Both the position numbers and the translations under genes were made by a program. From Sphingomonas sp. PP-F2F-G114-C0414 (GTDB taxonomy: Bacteria > Pseudomonadota > Alphaproteobacteria > Sphingomonadales > Sphingomonadaceae), in the NCBI RefSeq assembly GCF_003688595.1, contig NZ_RCWT01000012.1:62001-126000 (forward strand): a stretch of 64,000 nt of DNA, in the 5' to 3' direction. Shown here piece by piece: positions 27,251 through 36,451 of this stretch. The stretch's first letter is position 1. Each line of letters starts with the position of its first letter. A model generated the notes under the pieces. The model was not told where the DNA came from and made no database searches. It was given only the letters and a program-made list of their open reading frames with translations.

Positions 27251-29644
27251 ATGCGACATACTTGGATCGGCGCGGCAGTGGTCGGCGCGATCGCCAGCGC
27301 CACCCCCGTGGGCGCACAGACTCCCTGGCAATCCTCCGAGACGCAAGCTCCCGCGGCGCGCACGACGTTGGAGCAGAAGACCAGCGACGGCGCCCGGTTC
27401 AGGGTACCTGGTGGCGTCCTCCGCGTGACGGTGTGGGGCGAGCGTGCGATCCGCGTGACGGTCGCTGCGGCCCAGGTGTCAGAGTTAGACACTGGTCTCG
27501 CGGTCCTCGGCAGGCCCGCGCGCGTTGCCTGGACCATGACGGAAGACGTGGATCGCTTCGTGATCGCGACCCCTTCGATGCGGGTGACGATCGCCAAGGC
27601 CGATGGCCGGGTCGCGTTGCTCGGTGCTAACGGCAAGCCGCTGATCGGCGAAAGCGATCCGGTGACCCGAAGACTGGGCGACGCGCCGGAGCCCGACGGG
27701 CGCGTCCAGCAGCGGTTCGAGATCGGCGGCGGCCAGGCGATCTACGGTCTTGGCCAGCATCAAGCCGGACTGCCCGATTATCGCGGCACGACGGTGCGGT
27801 TGCAGCAGGCCAACACCGATGTCGGCGTCCCCGTGTTCGTCTCCAGCGCGGGCTACGGCCTGTTCTGGAACAATCCTGCGGTGACCGACGTCGCGGTCGC
27901 CGTACCGCAGGCCACCGACCGGATCGTGTTCCGATCGCAGGCTGGCAAGGGCATCGATTATTTCCTGTTCGGCGGCCCCGATGTCGACGACGTGATCGGC
28001 GCCTATCGTGGCCTGACCGGGCAAGCGCCGCTGATGGCACGCTGGACCTGGGGGCTGTGGCAGTCGAAGGAGCGCTATGGATCGCAGGCCGAGTTGCTCG
28101 GTGTCGCAGCACGCTATCGTGCGATGAAGATCCCGCTCGATGCGGTCGTCCAGGACTGGCAATATTGGAAGCCCGGCGAATGGGGCAGCCACCAAATGGA
28201 CCCGGCGCGCTATCCCGATCCCAAGGGGATGCTCGACACGCTGCACCGGCAGAATGTGCACAGCATCGTGTCGATCTGGCCGCGCTTCGACCGCGGCCTC
28301 GACACGACCAAGGCGCTCGACGCGGTCGACGGGCTGTACGCAAAGACCTATCCCAACGTCTATCCCGCCGGCGAAGGTCGCTGGTACGACGCGTTCTCGA
28401 AGACCGCGCGCGCGACCTATTGGCGGTTCGTCTCGGAGCGGTTGGGCAAGGTCGGCTTCGACGGCTATTGGCTCGACGGGAGCGAGGCTGAACTCGGCGG
28501 CCACTGGGGCGAGATGCGCGACGTGCGGACCGCGATCGGATCCGGCGCGGATGTCTACAACGCGTATCCGCTGATGCACACCAGCGCGGTGCACGACGGC
28601 ATGGCGACCGACTTCGCCGCGAAGCGCCCGATCATCCTGACGCGGTCGGCGTGGGCCGGGCAGCAGCGCAATGCCGCGATCACCTGGTCGGGCGACGTTG
28701 CCGGCCGGTGGGACGTGTTCCGCGCGCAGATCCCCGCCGGCGTCAACTTCTCGATGACCGGCATTCCCTATTGGTCGGCCGACATCGGCGGGTTCTTCGG
28801 CGGCAGCCCGGACGATCCCGCCTATCAGGAACTGTTCACACGCTGGCTCCAGTTCGCCGTGTTCAACCCGATGTTCCGGATCCACGGAACCGGCGCCGGC
28901 AAGGAGGTCTACAGCTTCCCCGAGCCTGCCCGCGGTCCGCTGCTGGATGCGGTCGCGTTGCGCTACCGCTTGCTGCCGTTCCTGTATGCGCAGTCGTGGC
29001 AGGTCACGCAGCACGGCGCCTCATTCCTGTACCCGGCGGGGATCGCGTTCCCGTACGACGAAGCGGCGCGAGATCTGCGCGACGAATATCTGTTCGGTCG
29101 GTCGATCCTGGTCAGCCCGGTGGTCGAGAAGGGTGCGACGTCGCGACAGGTCTATCTGCCGGCGGGCACGGACTGGTATGATTTCTGGTCGGGCGCACGG
29201 CTGACTGGCGGCACGCGCGTCACGGTGGCCGCGCCGATCGGGCAGATCCCGCTGCACATCGCGGCGGGAACGATCCTGCCGCTGGGGCAACGCGTCCAAT
29301 ATACCGAACAGTCGCCCGCTTTGCCGACCGAACTGCGCGTATACCGCGGTCGCGACGGACGCTTCACGCTCTATGACGACGCGGGCGACCGCCAAGGCTG
29401 GCGGCGCGGCGAGCGCGCTACGATCGATCTTGCGCTGGACGACAAGACCGGGACGCTGACGATCGGCGCGCGACAGGGCCGCTATCCAGGCATGCCGACC
29501 TCGCGCATTTTTCATGTGGTGTCGGTCGCCGCGGGTAATGGCGTCGGGCTCGGCGAAGGCATCGGTCGGACGATCGCCTACACCGGAAAGGCGATCGGCG
29601 TAGCTTTGGATGCGGATGGTTCCGGTGCGGCACGCCGTAGATGA
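27251..29644 (+). CDS. GH31 family alpha-xylosidase / alpha-glucosidase
   Basis: A 797-residue secreted enzyme. Signal peptide about 1-22 (cleavage near VGAQ). N-terminal beta-sandwich to about 255, then a (beta/alpha)8 barrel with nucleophile D409 in DGYWLDGSEAE and acid/base D482 in TWSGDVAG, then C-terminal beta domains. The WLDGSE form is common in GH31 alpha-xylosidases such as those acting on xyloglucan oligosaccharides, but alpha-glucosidase activity cannot be excluded. GGGAGG lies 6 bases upstream of the ATG. It stands alone about 19 kb from the GH43/GH95 cluster and separated from it by signalling genes, yet the enzyme set fits one polymer. Confidence 0.9.
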   Translation: MRHTWIGAAVVGAIASATPVGAQTPWQSSETQAPAARTTLEQKTSDGARFRVPGGVLRVTVWGERAIRVTVAAAQVSELDTGLAVLGRPARVAWTMTEDVDRFVIATPSMRVTIAKADGRVALLGANGKPLIGESDPVTRRLGDAPEPDGRVQQRFEIGGGQAIYGLGQHQAGLPDYRGTTVRLQQANTDVGVPVFVSSAGYGLFWNNPAVTDVAVAVPQATDRIVFRSQAGKGIDYFLFGGPDVDDVIGAYRGLTGQAPLMARWTWGLWQSKERYGSQAELLGVAARYRAMKIPLDAVVQDWQYWKPGEWGSHQMDPARYPDPKGMLDTLHRQNVHSIVSIWPRFDRGLDTTKALDAVDGLYAKTYPNVYPAGEGRWYDAFSKTARATYWRFVSERLGKVGFDGYWLDGSEAELGGHWGEMRDVRTAIGSGADVYNAYPLMHTSAVHDGMATDFAAKRPIILTRSAWAGQQRNAAITWSGDVAGRWDVFRAQIPAGVNFSMTGIPYWSADIGGFFGGSPDDPAYQELFTRWLQFAVFNPMFRIHGTGAGKEVYSFPEPARGPLLDAVALRYRLLPFLYAQSWQVTQHGASFLYPAGIAFPYDEAARDLRDEYLFGRSILVSPVVEKGATSRQVYLPAGTDWYDFWSGARLTGGTRVTVAAPIGQIPLHIAAGTILPLGQRVQYTEQSPALPTELRVYRGRDGRFTLYDDAGDRQGWRRGERATIDLALDDKTGTLTIGARQGRYPGMPTSRIFHVVSVAAGNGVGLGEGIGRTIAYTGKAIGVALDADGSGAARRR

Positions 29645-29699
29645 TCGGGTCCTGAGCCGACGGCCCTAGAGGGCCTGAAGCAGTCCACCGCTTTCCACA

Positions 29700-29728
29700 T
29701 TGACGCGGTGCAGCATCAATCCTAGACG
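29700..29728 (+). promoter_or_regulatory. candidate sigma-70 promoter of the DEAD-box helicase gene
   Basis: TTGACG, 17-bp spacer and TAGACG lie about 70 bp upstream of the helicase start. Spacing is ideal, the -10 box only fair. Confidence 0.35.
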
Positions 29729-29796
29729 CGCGCCTCCTCATTATGCCAAGCCCTTCACGGTGCCGCTTTGCTCTGCGCCGGAGGCGCCGCTTGATC

Positions 29797-31077
29797 ATGA
29801 CCATGACTTTCGCCGATCTCGCCCTCGCCCCGGTTTTGCTGCAGGCGCTAACGGAAGAGGGCTATACCAGCCCGACGCCGATCCAGGCGCAGTCGATCCC
29901 GATGCTGCTGCAGGGCCGCGACATGCTCGGCATGGCGCAGACCGGCACGGGCAAGACCGCCGCCTTCGCGCTGCCGTTGCTGCACCGCCTCGCCGCCGAT
30001 CCCCGCCCTGCCCCCAAGGGCGGCGCGCGCGTGCTCGTGCTCGCCCCGACGCGCGAACTCGTGTCGCAGATCGCCGCGGGCTTCGAGAGCTTCGGCCGCC
30101 ACATCAAGCCGCGCGTGACGACGATCTTCGGTGGCGTCAGCCAGTTCCATCAGGTCAATGCGCTCAAGGACGGCGTCGACATCATCGTCGCAGCACCGGG
30201 CCGTCTGCTCGATCTGATCGACCAGGGGCTGTGCGATCTGTCCGCGCTCGAAGCGCTGGTACTCGACGAGGCCGACCAGATGCTCGACATGGGTTTCGCC
30301 AAGCCGATCGAGCGGATCGTCGCGACGCTGCCGCAGGACCGCCATACGCTGCTGTTCTCGGCGACGATGCCGAAGTCGATCGCCGCGCTGGCCGAGAGCC
30401 TCCTGCGCGATCCAGCCAAGGTCGAGATCGCGCCGCCGTCGACGACGGTCGACCGGATCGACCAGTCGGTCATGTTCCTCGACGCTGCCAACAAGAAGGC
30501 TGCGCTGCTGGCGCTACTGCGTACGCCCGACATGGGCCAGGCGGTCGTCTTCACGCTCCAGAAGAACATCGCCAACGAAGTGTGCGCGTTCATCAGCGAA
30601 GAGGGCATCACTGCCGAGGCGCTGCACGGTAACAAGTCGCAGGGCCAGCGCGAGCGCGCGCTCGACGCGTTCCGTGCCGGCACCGTGCAGGTCCTGGTGG
30701 CGACGGATATCGCCGCACGCGGGATCGATGTCGACACCGTGACGCACGTGTTCAACCACGATCTGCCGAGCCTCCCCGAGAGCTATGTCCACCGTATCGG
30801 CCGCACCGGGCGCGCCGGGCGCAGCGGTTTCGCGATCACGCTGTGCGATGCCGAGCAGCGCGCCTGGCTGCATGATGTCGAGCGCGAGATCGGTCGCACG
30901 CTGACCGTCCAGGACGATCACGAATGGCATTGCGAAGTGGCGCGCCACTCCACCCAGCGCGCACCCGTGCTCGGCGGTGGCCCCGTCAAGCAGGTCAAGC
31001 CGACCAAGGAGCGCGTGCGGAAAGTCTGGACCGAGGAAGAGAAGTTGGCCGCGCGGATGGCCGCAAAGGCCGCCTGA
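29797..31077 (+). CDS. DEAD-box ATP-dependent RNA helicase (RhlE-like)
   Basis: A 426-residue cytoplasmic helicase. Motifs in order: Q motif near 23-30 (TSPTPIQ), Walker A AQTGTGKT at 47-54, PTREL at 84-88, DEAD at 157-160, SAT, and the C-terminal ARGID and HRIGRTGRAGR. The C-terminus is a short basic tail. Predicted role is RNA duplex unwinding in ribosome assembly or mRNA turnover, often important in the cold. The start at 29797 follows GGAGG by 12 bases; the second ATG at 29803 is also possible. The frame extends to 29743 with an Arg-rich stretch not typical of the family. Confidence 0.93.
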   Translation: MTMTFADLALAPVLLQALTEEGYTSPTPIQAQSIPMLLQGRDMLGMAQTGTGKTAAFALPLLHRLAADPRPAPKGGARVLVLAPTRELVSQIAAGFESFGRHIKPRVTTIFGGVSQFHQVNALKDGVDIIVAAPGRLLDLIDQGLCDLSALEALVLDEADQMLDMGFAKPIERIVATLPQDRHTLLFSATMPKSIAALAESLLRDPAKVEIAPPSTTVDRIDQSVMFLDAANKKAALLALLRTPDMGQAVVFTLQKNIANEVCAFISEEGITAEALHGNKSQGQRERALDAFRAGTVQVLVATDIAARGIDVDTVTHVFNHDLPSLPESYVHRIGRTGRAGRSGFAITLCDAEQRAWLHDVEREIGRTLTVQDDHEWHCEVARHSTQRAPVLGGGPVKQVKPTKERVRKVWTEEEKLAARMAAKAA

Positions 31078-31423
31078 AGGTCGATCACATCGCTCTCGCG
31101 GGCGGCAAGCCCTGCGTCCTGAGGTCTCCGCAGATGCCGACGCATCGGCGGAGACGCGGCTCCCATCCGATTGATCTGAAGCATAGCCCAAGAGCCGGGT
31201 TATGCGCCGAGCTTTGGGTATAGACCGCTTTGCTGGAGCGGCCGTGCTCTAACGTAATAACACCAACTATACGCCGAGTTGCGGACGTCCAACGCCATCA
31301 AACCGGCACAATTGACCCGTCGCTCCTGCCAGACGCCGGAAGTCGACCGTGTATCACTCGCAGAGGCTGCACCTCGGCGACGCGATCACGCCTCCTGAAA
31401 GCGTCCGGCCAAAAGCGTCGCCA
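31078..31423. other. intergenic region with one hairpin and no gene
   Basis: The 346 bases between the helicase and the convergent acyltransferase-like gene hold no supported gene. At 31124-31155 GTCTCCGC / GCGGAGAC encloses a second stem GATGC / GCATC with a CGAC loop. There is no T-run on either side, so it may protect mRNA ends or act as a weak bidirectional terminator. Confidence 0.5.
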
Positions 31424-32629
31424 TCACAGGTACCGCATCCACCACCGATCGCTTTTGCGCTTCATCGTCGCGAATGACCGGGTCGCGAGCCAGAGCGGCC
31501 CCAGCACGGCGGCGGCGATCAGCCAGATCCAGCCGACCGACGGCACGTCCGCCCCCGCTGCACCGGTCACTGCGCCCGCAGCAATCTGGACGATATGCAG
31601 CACGTAGAGATGTAGAATATAGAAGAACAACGGCGCGCTGCCCAACACCGCCAGCCACCGCGGCGATCGACTGTCCCATAGCGCCAGCAAGGCGGATCCG
31701 ATCCCCAGCGTCAGCAGCAGAAAATCGAGCGACGGGGGATATTTGGTCACGTTCAGAAACGACATCGCGGTGAGCGATGGGGTCGGGCCGCCGATCCACG
31801 CGGTCGGATCGCCATAACCGTTCAGCCCGCGCACCACGCAGAACGCGGCCAACAGGCCTACCGCGACCGTCCACAACCGGCGCACCCGCGTCGTCGGCGC
31901 GGTCGCAGCCGCAAACCAAGGGCCTATCGCATAGCCCAGCGCGATTGCGCCGATCCACGGCAAGACCGGATAAGAGGTCCGAGCGCGCGTTCCTTCCCAC
32001 AGATCGACAAAGCCCCGATCGTGCAGCACGGCCCAGATCGCATGTCCGGGCTCGCCCACTGCAAAGGTGATCGGATCGAGCAGATTGTGCCCGACGACGA
32101 TCGTCACACCGATCGCGGCGATCCAGATCCGCGGGAGATGCACCAGTGCGGCCAAGGCGAGCATCGACCAGCCGATCGCCCAGATGACCTGCAGGAATAC
32201 CGTCGCTGGTGACAAAGTGAAAGACCAGGCGAACCCGACGATCGTCAGTTCCAGCGCGATCAGGAACGCCCCCCGCTTCACCAGGAAGGCGGAGGTCGCC
32301 ATCACGGGCTTGCGCGCGCCGTACAGCCAGGCGGCGAGTCCGGTCAGCGCGACGAAGACGGGCGCGCACAGATGGGCTGCCAGCCTTGTGAAGAACAAGC
32401 CGGGGGACGTCGTGGTCAGGTCCATCGGATCTGCGACCTGATGACCATAATAGAAGAATTCGCGGGTGTGATCGACCAACATCAACAGCATGACGAGGCC
32501 GCGCAGCCCATCGATCGACTCGATTCGAGCACCACGGCGCACCGGCGGCGCAGAAACGACGTCGTCCCTTTCGGCTGGCGAAGTAGCGGACGTTGCAATG
32601 GAGGATGTAGCGGCAGTCGCGGTCGACAC
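31424..32629 (-). CDS. DUF1624 / heparan-alpha-glucosaminide N-acetyltransferase-like membrane protein
   Basis: A 401-residue membrane protein with a cytoplasmic Ser/Thr/Ala-rich N-terminus (about 40 residues) and roughly ten hydrophobic segments. IDGLRGLVMLLMLVDHTREFF near 36-56 is the family signature; its His is thought to be the acetyl-transfer residue in the lysosomal relative HGSNAT. Substrate in bacteria is unknown, possibly a cell-surface glycan. The start is a GTG at 32629 with GGAGAA 9 bases upstream; the frame extends to an ATG at 32719 with an Arg-rich stretch that looks like non-coding sequence. It is monocistronic and convergent with the helicase. Confidence 0.82.
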   Translation of the reverse strand: MSTATAATSSIATSATSPAERDDVVSAPPVRRGARIESIDGLRGLVMLLMLVDHTREFFYYGHQVADPMDLTTTSPGLFFTRLAAHLCAPVFVALTGLAAWLYGARKPVMATSAFLVKRGAFLIALELTIVGFAWSFTLSPATVFLQVIWAIGWSMLALAALVHLPRIWIAAIGVTIVVGHNLLDPITFAVGEPGHAIWAVLHDRGFVDLWEGTRARTSYPVLPWIGAIALGYAIGPWFAAATAPTTRVRRLWTVAVGLLAAFCVVRGLNGYGDPTAWIGGPTPSLTAMSFLNVTKYPPSLDFLLLTLGIGSALLALWDSRSPRWLAVLGSAPLFFYILHLYVLHIVQIAAGAVTGAAGADVPSVGWIWLIAAAVLGPLWLATRSFATMKRKSDRWWMRYL

Positions 32630-32933
32630 AGTTTGATTTCTCCGTTGCCCCGCAATGTTATATTGTAACGACAACGTCAACCTCGTCGCTGTACTCTGCT
32701 GTGTTCGCCGCCTCCTCATTGTCGCACCGAGCTGCCGCCATAACCGTCGCGGCGGATTCGAGCCGCGTTATGCTGCTGTGCACTCAACGAAGCGCAGGGA
32801 CTAGTCGTCAGGATTAGTTCAAAGGACAAGCTAGGAAACCATCTGGCGGCGCTTGACGCAACGCGATGGTCTAATTCACGCAGAGCTGGAAACCTCGAGG
32901 CTTCCGGTTCGCTTGGCAAAATAGATCAAGACT
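32630..32933. other. intergenic region, promoter-containing, no gene seen
   Basis: About 300 bases between the acyltransferase-like gene and tRNA-Gln. An AT-rich patch at 32650-32690 (TATATTGTAACG) probably contains the promoter of the minus-strand membrane protein gene. I see no supported coding sequence. Confidence 0.4.
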
Positions 32934-33009
32934 TGGCTGGGGCGGCAGGGTTCGAACCTGCGCATGGCGGCATCAAAAGCCGCTGCCTTACCACTTGGCG
33001 ACGCCCCAA
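32934..33009 (-). tRNA. tRNA-Gln (anticodon TTG)
   Basis: A 76-nt cloverleaf on the minus strand. Acceptor TGGGGCG pairs with CGCCCCA, discriminator G, and CCA is encoded. The anticodon arm GCGGC / GCCGC encloses TTTTGAT, giving anticodon TTG. The T-loop GGTTCGAACC is standard. Confidence 0.97.
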
Positions 33010-33060
33010 CAGAGGCGGCCTTATAGCGGGGCCGCGCCGCGTGAAAAGCCCTCGCGGACG

Positions 33061-34170
33061 TCAAACCGCGAGATGGTGCAGCCAGGCGTTGTCGTCGGGC
33101 GCGGTGCCGCGCTGGATCGAGACGAGCGCGTCGCGCATCCGCATCGTCAGAGCACCGGGAGCACCGTCACCGATCGTGAAACGCCCCTCGGGGCTCGCTA
33201 CCGTGCCGATCGGCGTCACCACCGCCGCGGTGCCGCAGGCAAACGCCTCGACCAGCCGGCCGCTCGCCGCATCGGCGCGCCATTGATCGAAGGTGTAGCC
33301 CTCCTCACGCACGGTGATGCCCTGGGCACGCGCGAGCGTCAGGATCGAGTCCCTCGTAATACCGGGGAGGATCGTGCCGGTCAGCGCCGGCGTCGCCATG
33401 CTGCCATCGTCGAACACGAAGAAGATGTTCATCCCGCCGAGTTCCTCGACCCAGCGGCGCTCGGCCGCGTCGAGAAACACAACCTGATCGCAGCCGTTGC
33501 GGATCGCCTCGGACTGCGCAAGCAGGCTGGCGGCGTAATTGCCGCCGCACTTGGCGGCGCCGGTGCCGCCCTGTGCGGCGCGCGTGTACTGCTGGCTCAC
33601 CCAGATCGACACGGTCGGCGCGCCACCCTTGAAATAGGCGCCGACCGACGAGGCGAGCACCATGTAGAGATATTCGGCCGAGGGCTTCACGCCGAGGAAC
33701 ACTTCGGAGGCGAACATGAACGGGCGCAGGTACAGCGCGCCGCCGTCGCTCTCCGGAATCCAGTTCGCGTCCGTCTTCACCAGCCGCTCGACCGATTCGA
33801 GGAACAGTTCGGTCGGCAGTTCGGGCATCGCGAGACGCCGCGCCGAATCCTGAAAGCGGCGCGCGTTCGCCTCGGGACGGAACAGCGCAGTGCCGCCGTC
33901 CGCGAGTCGATACGCCTTCATGCCCTCGAAGATTTCCTGCGCATAATGCAGCACCGACGACGCCGGATCGATCGTCAGCGGCGCACGCGCAGTGATCCGC
34001 GCATCGTGCCAGCCCTCGGCATCGCTATAGCGGATCATCGCCATGTGATCGGTGAAGACTCGCCCGAATCCGGGATCGATCAGCCGCTTCGCGCGCTCGT
34101 TCGCCTCGACCGGAGCCGCGTTTGGCTCGTGGCGGAAGGTTGAAGAGGGCGTAAAAGCTGGAGCGGACAT
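33061..34170 (-). CDS. ilvE: branched-chain amino acid aminotransferase
   Basis: A 369-residue PLP enzyme (fold type IV) that interconverts Leu, Ile, Val and their 2-oxo acids in the cytoplasm. The cofactor lysine is K207 in GTGAAKCGGNYA; HYAQEIFEGMKAY (75-87) and EELGGMNIFFV are strong family motifs. Length matches the longer (type 2) bacterial/eukaryotic-like group. The start at 34170 has GAGAGA upstream; the frame extends 41 codons further into the divergent MarR gene without support. It is divergent from the MarR-family gene with a 40-bp gap, so the regulator may act here. Confidence 0.95.
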   Translation of the reverse strand: MSAPAFTPSSTFRHEPNAAPVEANERAKRLIDPGFGRVFTDHMAMIRYSDAEGWHDARITARAPLTIDPASSVLHYAQEIFEGMKAYRLADGGTALFRPEANARRFQDSARRLAMPELPTELFLESVERLVKTDANWIPESDGGALYLRPFMFASEVFLGVKPSAEYLYMVLASSVGAYFKGGAPTVSIWVSQQYTRAAQGGTGAAKCGGNYAASLLAQSEAIRNGCDQVVFLDAAERRWVEELGGMNIFFVFDDGSMATPALTGTILPGITRDSILTLARAQGITVREEGYTFDQWRADAASGRLVEAFACGTAAVVTPIGTVASPEGRFTIGDGAPGALTMRMRDALVSIQRGTAPDDNAWLHHLAV

Positions 34171-34210
34171 CGAATTCTCTCTCAAGGCGGGTTGCCGACG
34201 ACTACGGGCG

Positions 34211-34717
34211 ATGGCTAAACCGGTCAACATGTCTGCCACAGCTTCGCCTGCGTCGCCCCTGTTCCTTCGCGAACCCGAACTCCGCCGCGGCATGGAGCTG
34301 CTCTATTTCGGCTATAGCCACCTGACGCGGTCGATCGACCAGGGCCTCGCCGAAGAAGGGCTTGGCCGGGCGCACCACCGCGCACTGTATTTCATCGCGC
34401 GCAAACCCGATCTCACCGTCAGCGAATTGCTGTCACTGCTGGCGATCACCAAGCAATCACTCGGCCGCGTGCTGAACGAGCTCGCCGAACGCAAGCTGGT
34501 CGAAACGCGCCCCGGTGAGCGCGATCGCCGCCAACGGTTGCTGAAGCTCACCCCGGAAGGCGCGAAGATGGAACGCGACCTGTTCGAGGCGGCGCGGATT
34601 CGCATGGCCGAAGCCTATGCCAGCGCCGGACAGAGCGCGGTCTCGGGGTTCTGGGCGGTGCTGGAAGGCTTGGTACCGGAAAGCGATCGCTCGCAGGTAT
34701 TCGGCCTGCGCGGCTGA
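34211..34717 (+). CDS. MarR-family transcriptional regulator
   Basis: A 168-residue winged-helix regulator. The HTH includes LTVSELLSLLAITKQSLGRVLNELAERKLV, followed by the wing ETRPGERDRRQRLLKLTPEG, both typical of MarR. Dimerisation helices flank it. The ligand is unknown. It is divergent from ilvE with only 40 bp between starts, so its operator would overlap the ilvE promoter; control of ilvE or autoregulation is inferred. An alternative start six codons in (MSATA) exists. Confidence 0.92.
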   Translation: MAKPVNMSATASPASPLFLREPELRRGMELLYFGYSHLTRSIDQGLAEEGLGRAHHRALYFIARKPDLTVSELLSLLAITKQSLGRVLNELAERKLVETRPGERDRRQRLLKLTPEGAKMERDLFEAARIRMAEAYASAGQSAVSGFWAVLEGLVPESDRSQVFGLRG

Positions 34718-34726
34718 GCGCCCACT

Positions 34727-35536
34727 TCAGCGCGCGGCGGCGGCCATCTCGGCATTGCGCCGCTCGGATGCAGCCAATGTTTGGGTGAGCAACGCAACCA
34801 GCGCATCGTCGCGGTCCAGCACGTTCATACCCTCCCGAGTCGATCCGCCGGGACTCGCCACGCGGTCCGCCAAGACGGCAGGCGATACGTCCGCATCAGC
34901 CGCCATGATCGCCGCGCCCTCAAGCGTGGCCATCGCCAGCCGCGCCGCCTGCTCTGCGGGCAGCCCTAGCGCCACGCCGGCCTTGGCCAGTGCGTCGGCG
35001 AATCGGAATACGAAGCCCGGGCCGCAGCCTGCGAGCGCGGTCACCGCATCGAAATGCGCTTCGTCGGCGATCCATTCATAGTGACCGAGCGGCACGGCGA
35101 AGGCCTCTGCCGCTGCGATCGCCTCGTCCGACGCGGCAACTGTATAGAGAGACGTCACGCCCTTGCCGATCGCCACGGGCAGGTTGGGCATCGCCCGAAC
35201 GATCGTATCCGCTGCGAACCGTTCCGACAAAGTTGCGTGATCGACACCAGCCAGGATCGACAGCAGCAGCGTCGGCGCGCCGCGCATGGGCGCGAGCAAG
35301 GCCTGCGCCGCATCGATCTGTTGCGGCTTGAGCGCAAGCATCAGCGTTGCTGGGGCATTTTCGTCAGGCAGCGCGGTCATCGAGCGAACTCCCTCGGGCG
35401 CGCCCTTCCCGCTTCGCGTGATCACCGTCACCGTCGAGGGATCGAGCCCGGCGGCGATCCAGCGCCGCAGCATCGCACCACCCATGTTGCCGCAGCCGAT
35501 CAGCCACAGCGGACCTGCTGGAAAGCGCCCGCTCAT
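34727..35536 (-). CDS. proC: pyrroline-5-carboxylate reductase
   Basis: A 269-residue enzyme for the last step of proline synthesis (P5C to proline, NAD(P)H). The Rossmann loop is IGCGNMGGAM at about 13-22; ALKPQQ and the C-terminal signature around ALAGCGPGFVFRFADAL and SPGGSTREG are family-specific. The start at 35536 overlaps the ybjN-like stop codon (ATGA) and follows GAGG, so the pair is translationally coupled. Convergent with the MarR gene. Confidence 0.95.
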   Translation of the reverse strand: MSGRFPAGPLWLIGCGNMGGAMLRRWIAAGLDPSTVTVITRSGKGAPEGVRSMTALPDENAPATLMLALKPQQIDAAQALLAPMRGAPTLLLSILAGVDHATLSERFAADTIVRAMPNLPVAIGKGVTSLYTVAASDEAIAAAEAFAVPLGHYEWIADEAHFDAVTALAGCGPGFVFRFADALAKAGVALGLPAEQAARLAMATLEGAAIMAADADVSPAVLADRVASPGGSTREGMNVLDRDDALVALLTQTLAASERRNAEMAAAAR

Positions 35537-36036
35537 GCCTCGCCGTGGGTTTCGATCAGCGCCGCGGCGATCGCTTCCTTGGGACTCTTGCCGCCCCACA
35601 GCACGAACTGGAACACGGGATAGAAGCGCTCGCACTCCTCGATCGCCGATTCGACGAGCAGTTCGGCTGCCTCCAGCGACATCGTCCCGTCGTCGCCGCC
35701 ATCGACCATCGCCGCGTGCCGGAACAACAGAATGCCGCTCGTCGACCAGAGTTCGAAATGACCGATCCAGAGCTGTTCGTTGACCAGGCCGATCGTCTCG
35801 TACACCGCGAGACGGCGTTCGTCGGGCACCTTTATATCGGGAAAAGCGAGGAATTGCAGGACGCTATCGTCTTCACGCCACAACGCGCGCAACTCGTACG
35901 TCGCCCAGCTGCCTTTGACGGTCGCGACGATCTCGTCGTCGTGGCGCTCGTGCTCCCAGCCATGCGCAGCGTAATAGCTTTCGAGCATGTCGATCGGAGC
36001 GGCGTCTTCGTGGTCGTGGTCGGCGTGTTCAAGCAT
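35533..36036 (-). CDS. YbjN domain-containing protein
   Basis: A 167-residue cytoplasmic protein of the YbjN family (tertiary structure related to type III secretion chaperones; exact role unclear, linked to stress and motility in enterobacteria). The core runs from MLESYYAAHGW to FQFVLWGGKSPKEAI. The His/Asp-rich start (MLEHADHDHEDAAP) could bind metal. AGGACC lies about 7 bases before the ATG. Located between ubiK (100 bp upstream) and proC (4-bp overlap), an order common in sphingomonads. Confidence 0.85.
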   Translation of the reverse strand: MLEHADHDHEDAAPIDMLESYYAAHGWEHERHDDEIVATVKGSWATYELRALWREDDSVLQFLAFPDIKVPDERRLAVYETIGLVNEQLWIGHFELWSTSGILLFRHAAMVDGGDDGTMSLEAAELLVESAIEECERFYPVFQFVLWGGKSPKEAIAAALIETHGEA

Positions 36037-36136
36037 CACAGGGTCCTGGCGATCCTTATCGCACAACAAAGGGTGCCGAGGCAAAAACGCCCCGACAACC
36101 CCATCGGCCCCATTTCTGCGGAAAACTGTGGAAAAG

Positions 36137-36412
36137 TCAGTCGACCGACGCCCCGAGCGGCGCAATGACCGTCGATTTCGCTTCGAGCGCATCGAGACGC
36201 GCCTTCAGGGCATCGTTCTCGTCGCGCGCGGCCGCGGCCATCGCCTTGACCGCATCGAACTCTTCGCGGCTGACGAAATCCAGCCCGCCAAGCCATTCGC
36301 GTGCACGCTCGCGCGCACCCGAACCGGCTTCGCGACCGACGCCTGCAAGCGTACCGGCCGCGCCGTTCAAGACCTTGACGATATCGTCGAACACGCGGTT
36401 TTCGGATTGCAT
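36137..36412 (-). CDS. ubiK: UbiK-family accessory factor (BMFP domain)
   Basis: A 91-residue protein with the membrane-fusogenic (BMFP) architecture: an amphipathic N-terminal helix (FDDIVKVLNGAAGTLAGVG) and a C-terminal coiled coil (SREEFDAVKAMAAAARDENDALKARLDALE split over 47-77). UbiK assists ubiquinone biosynthesis in proteobacteria by working with UbiJ. Forms a minus-strand run with tspO (39 bp upstream) and ybjN. Confidence 0.85.
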   Translation of the reverse strand: MQSENRVFDDIVKVLNGAAGTLAGVGREAGSGARERAREWLGGLDFVSREEFDAVKAMAAAARDENDALKARLDALEAKSTVIAPLGASVD

Positions 36413-36451
36413 TGCTTCAAAATCCCAGTGAGTGCCGAAACGGCTGCTGCG

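Noticed and set aside
24055..27636. 1193-residue minus-strand open frame across the cyclase genes
   Set aside because: It is antisense to the GGEEF cyclase and out of frame with the GGDEF/EAL gene; no domain is recognisable. Long spurious frames are expected at this GC content.
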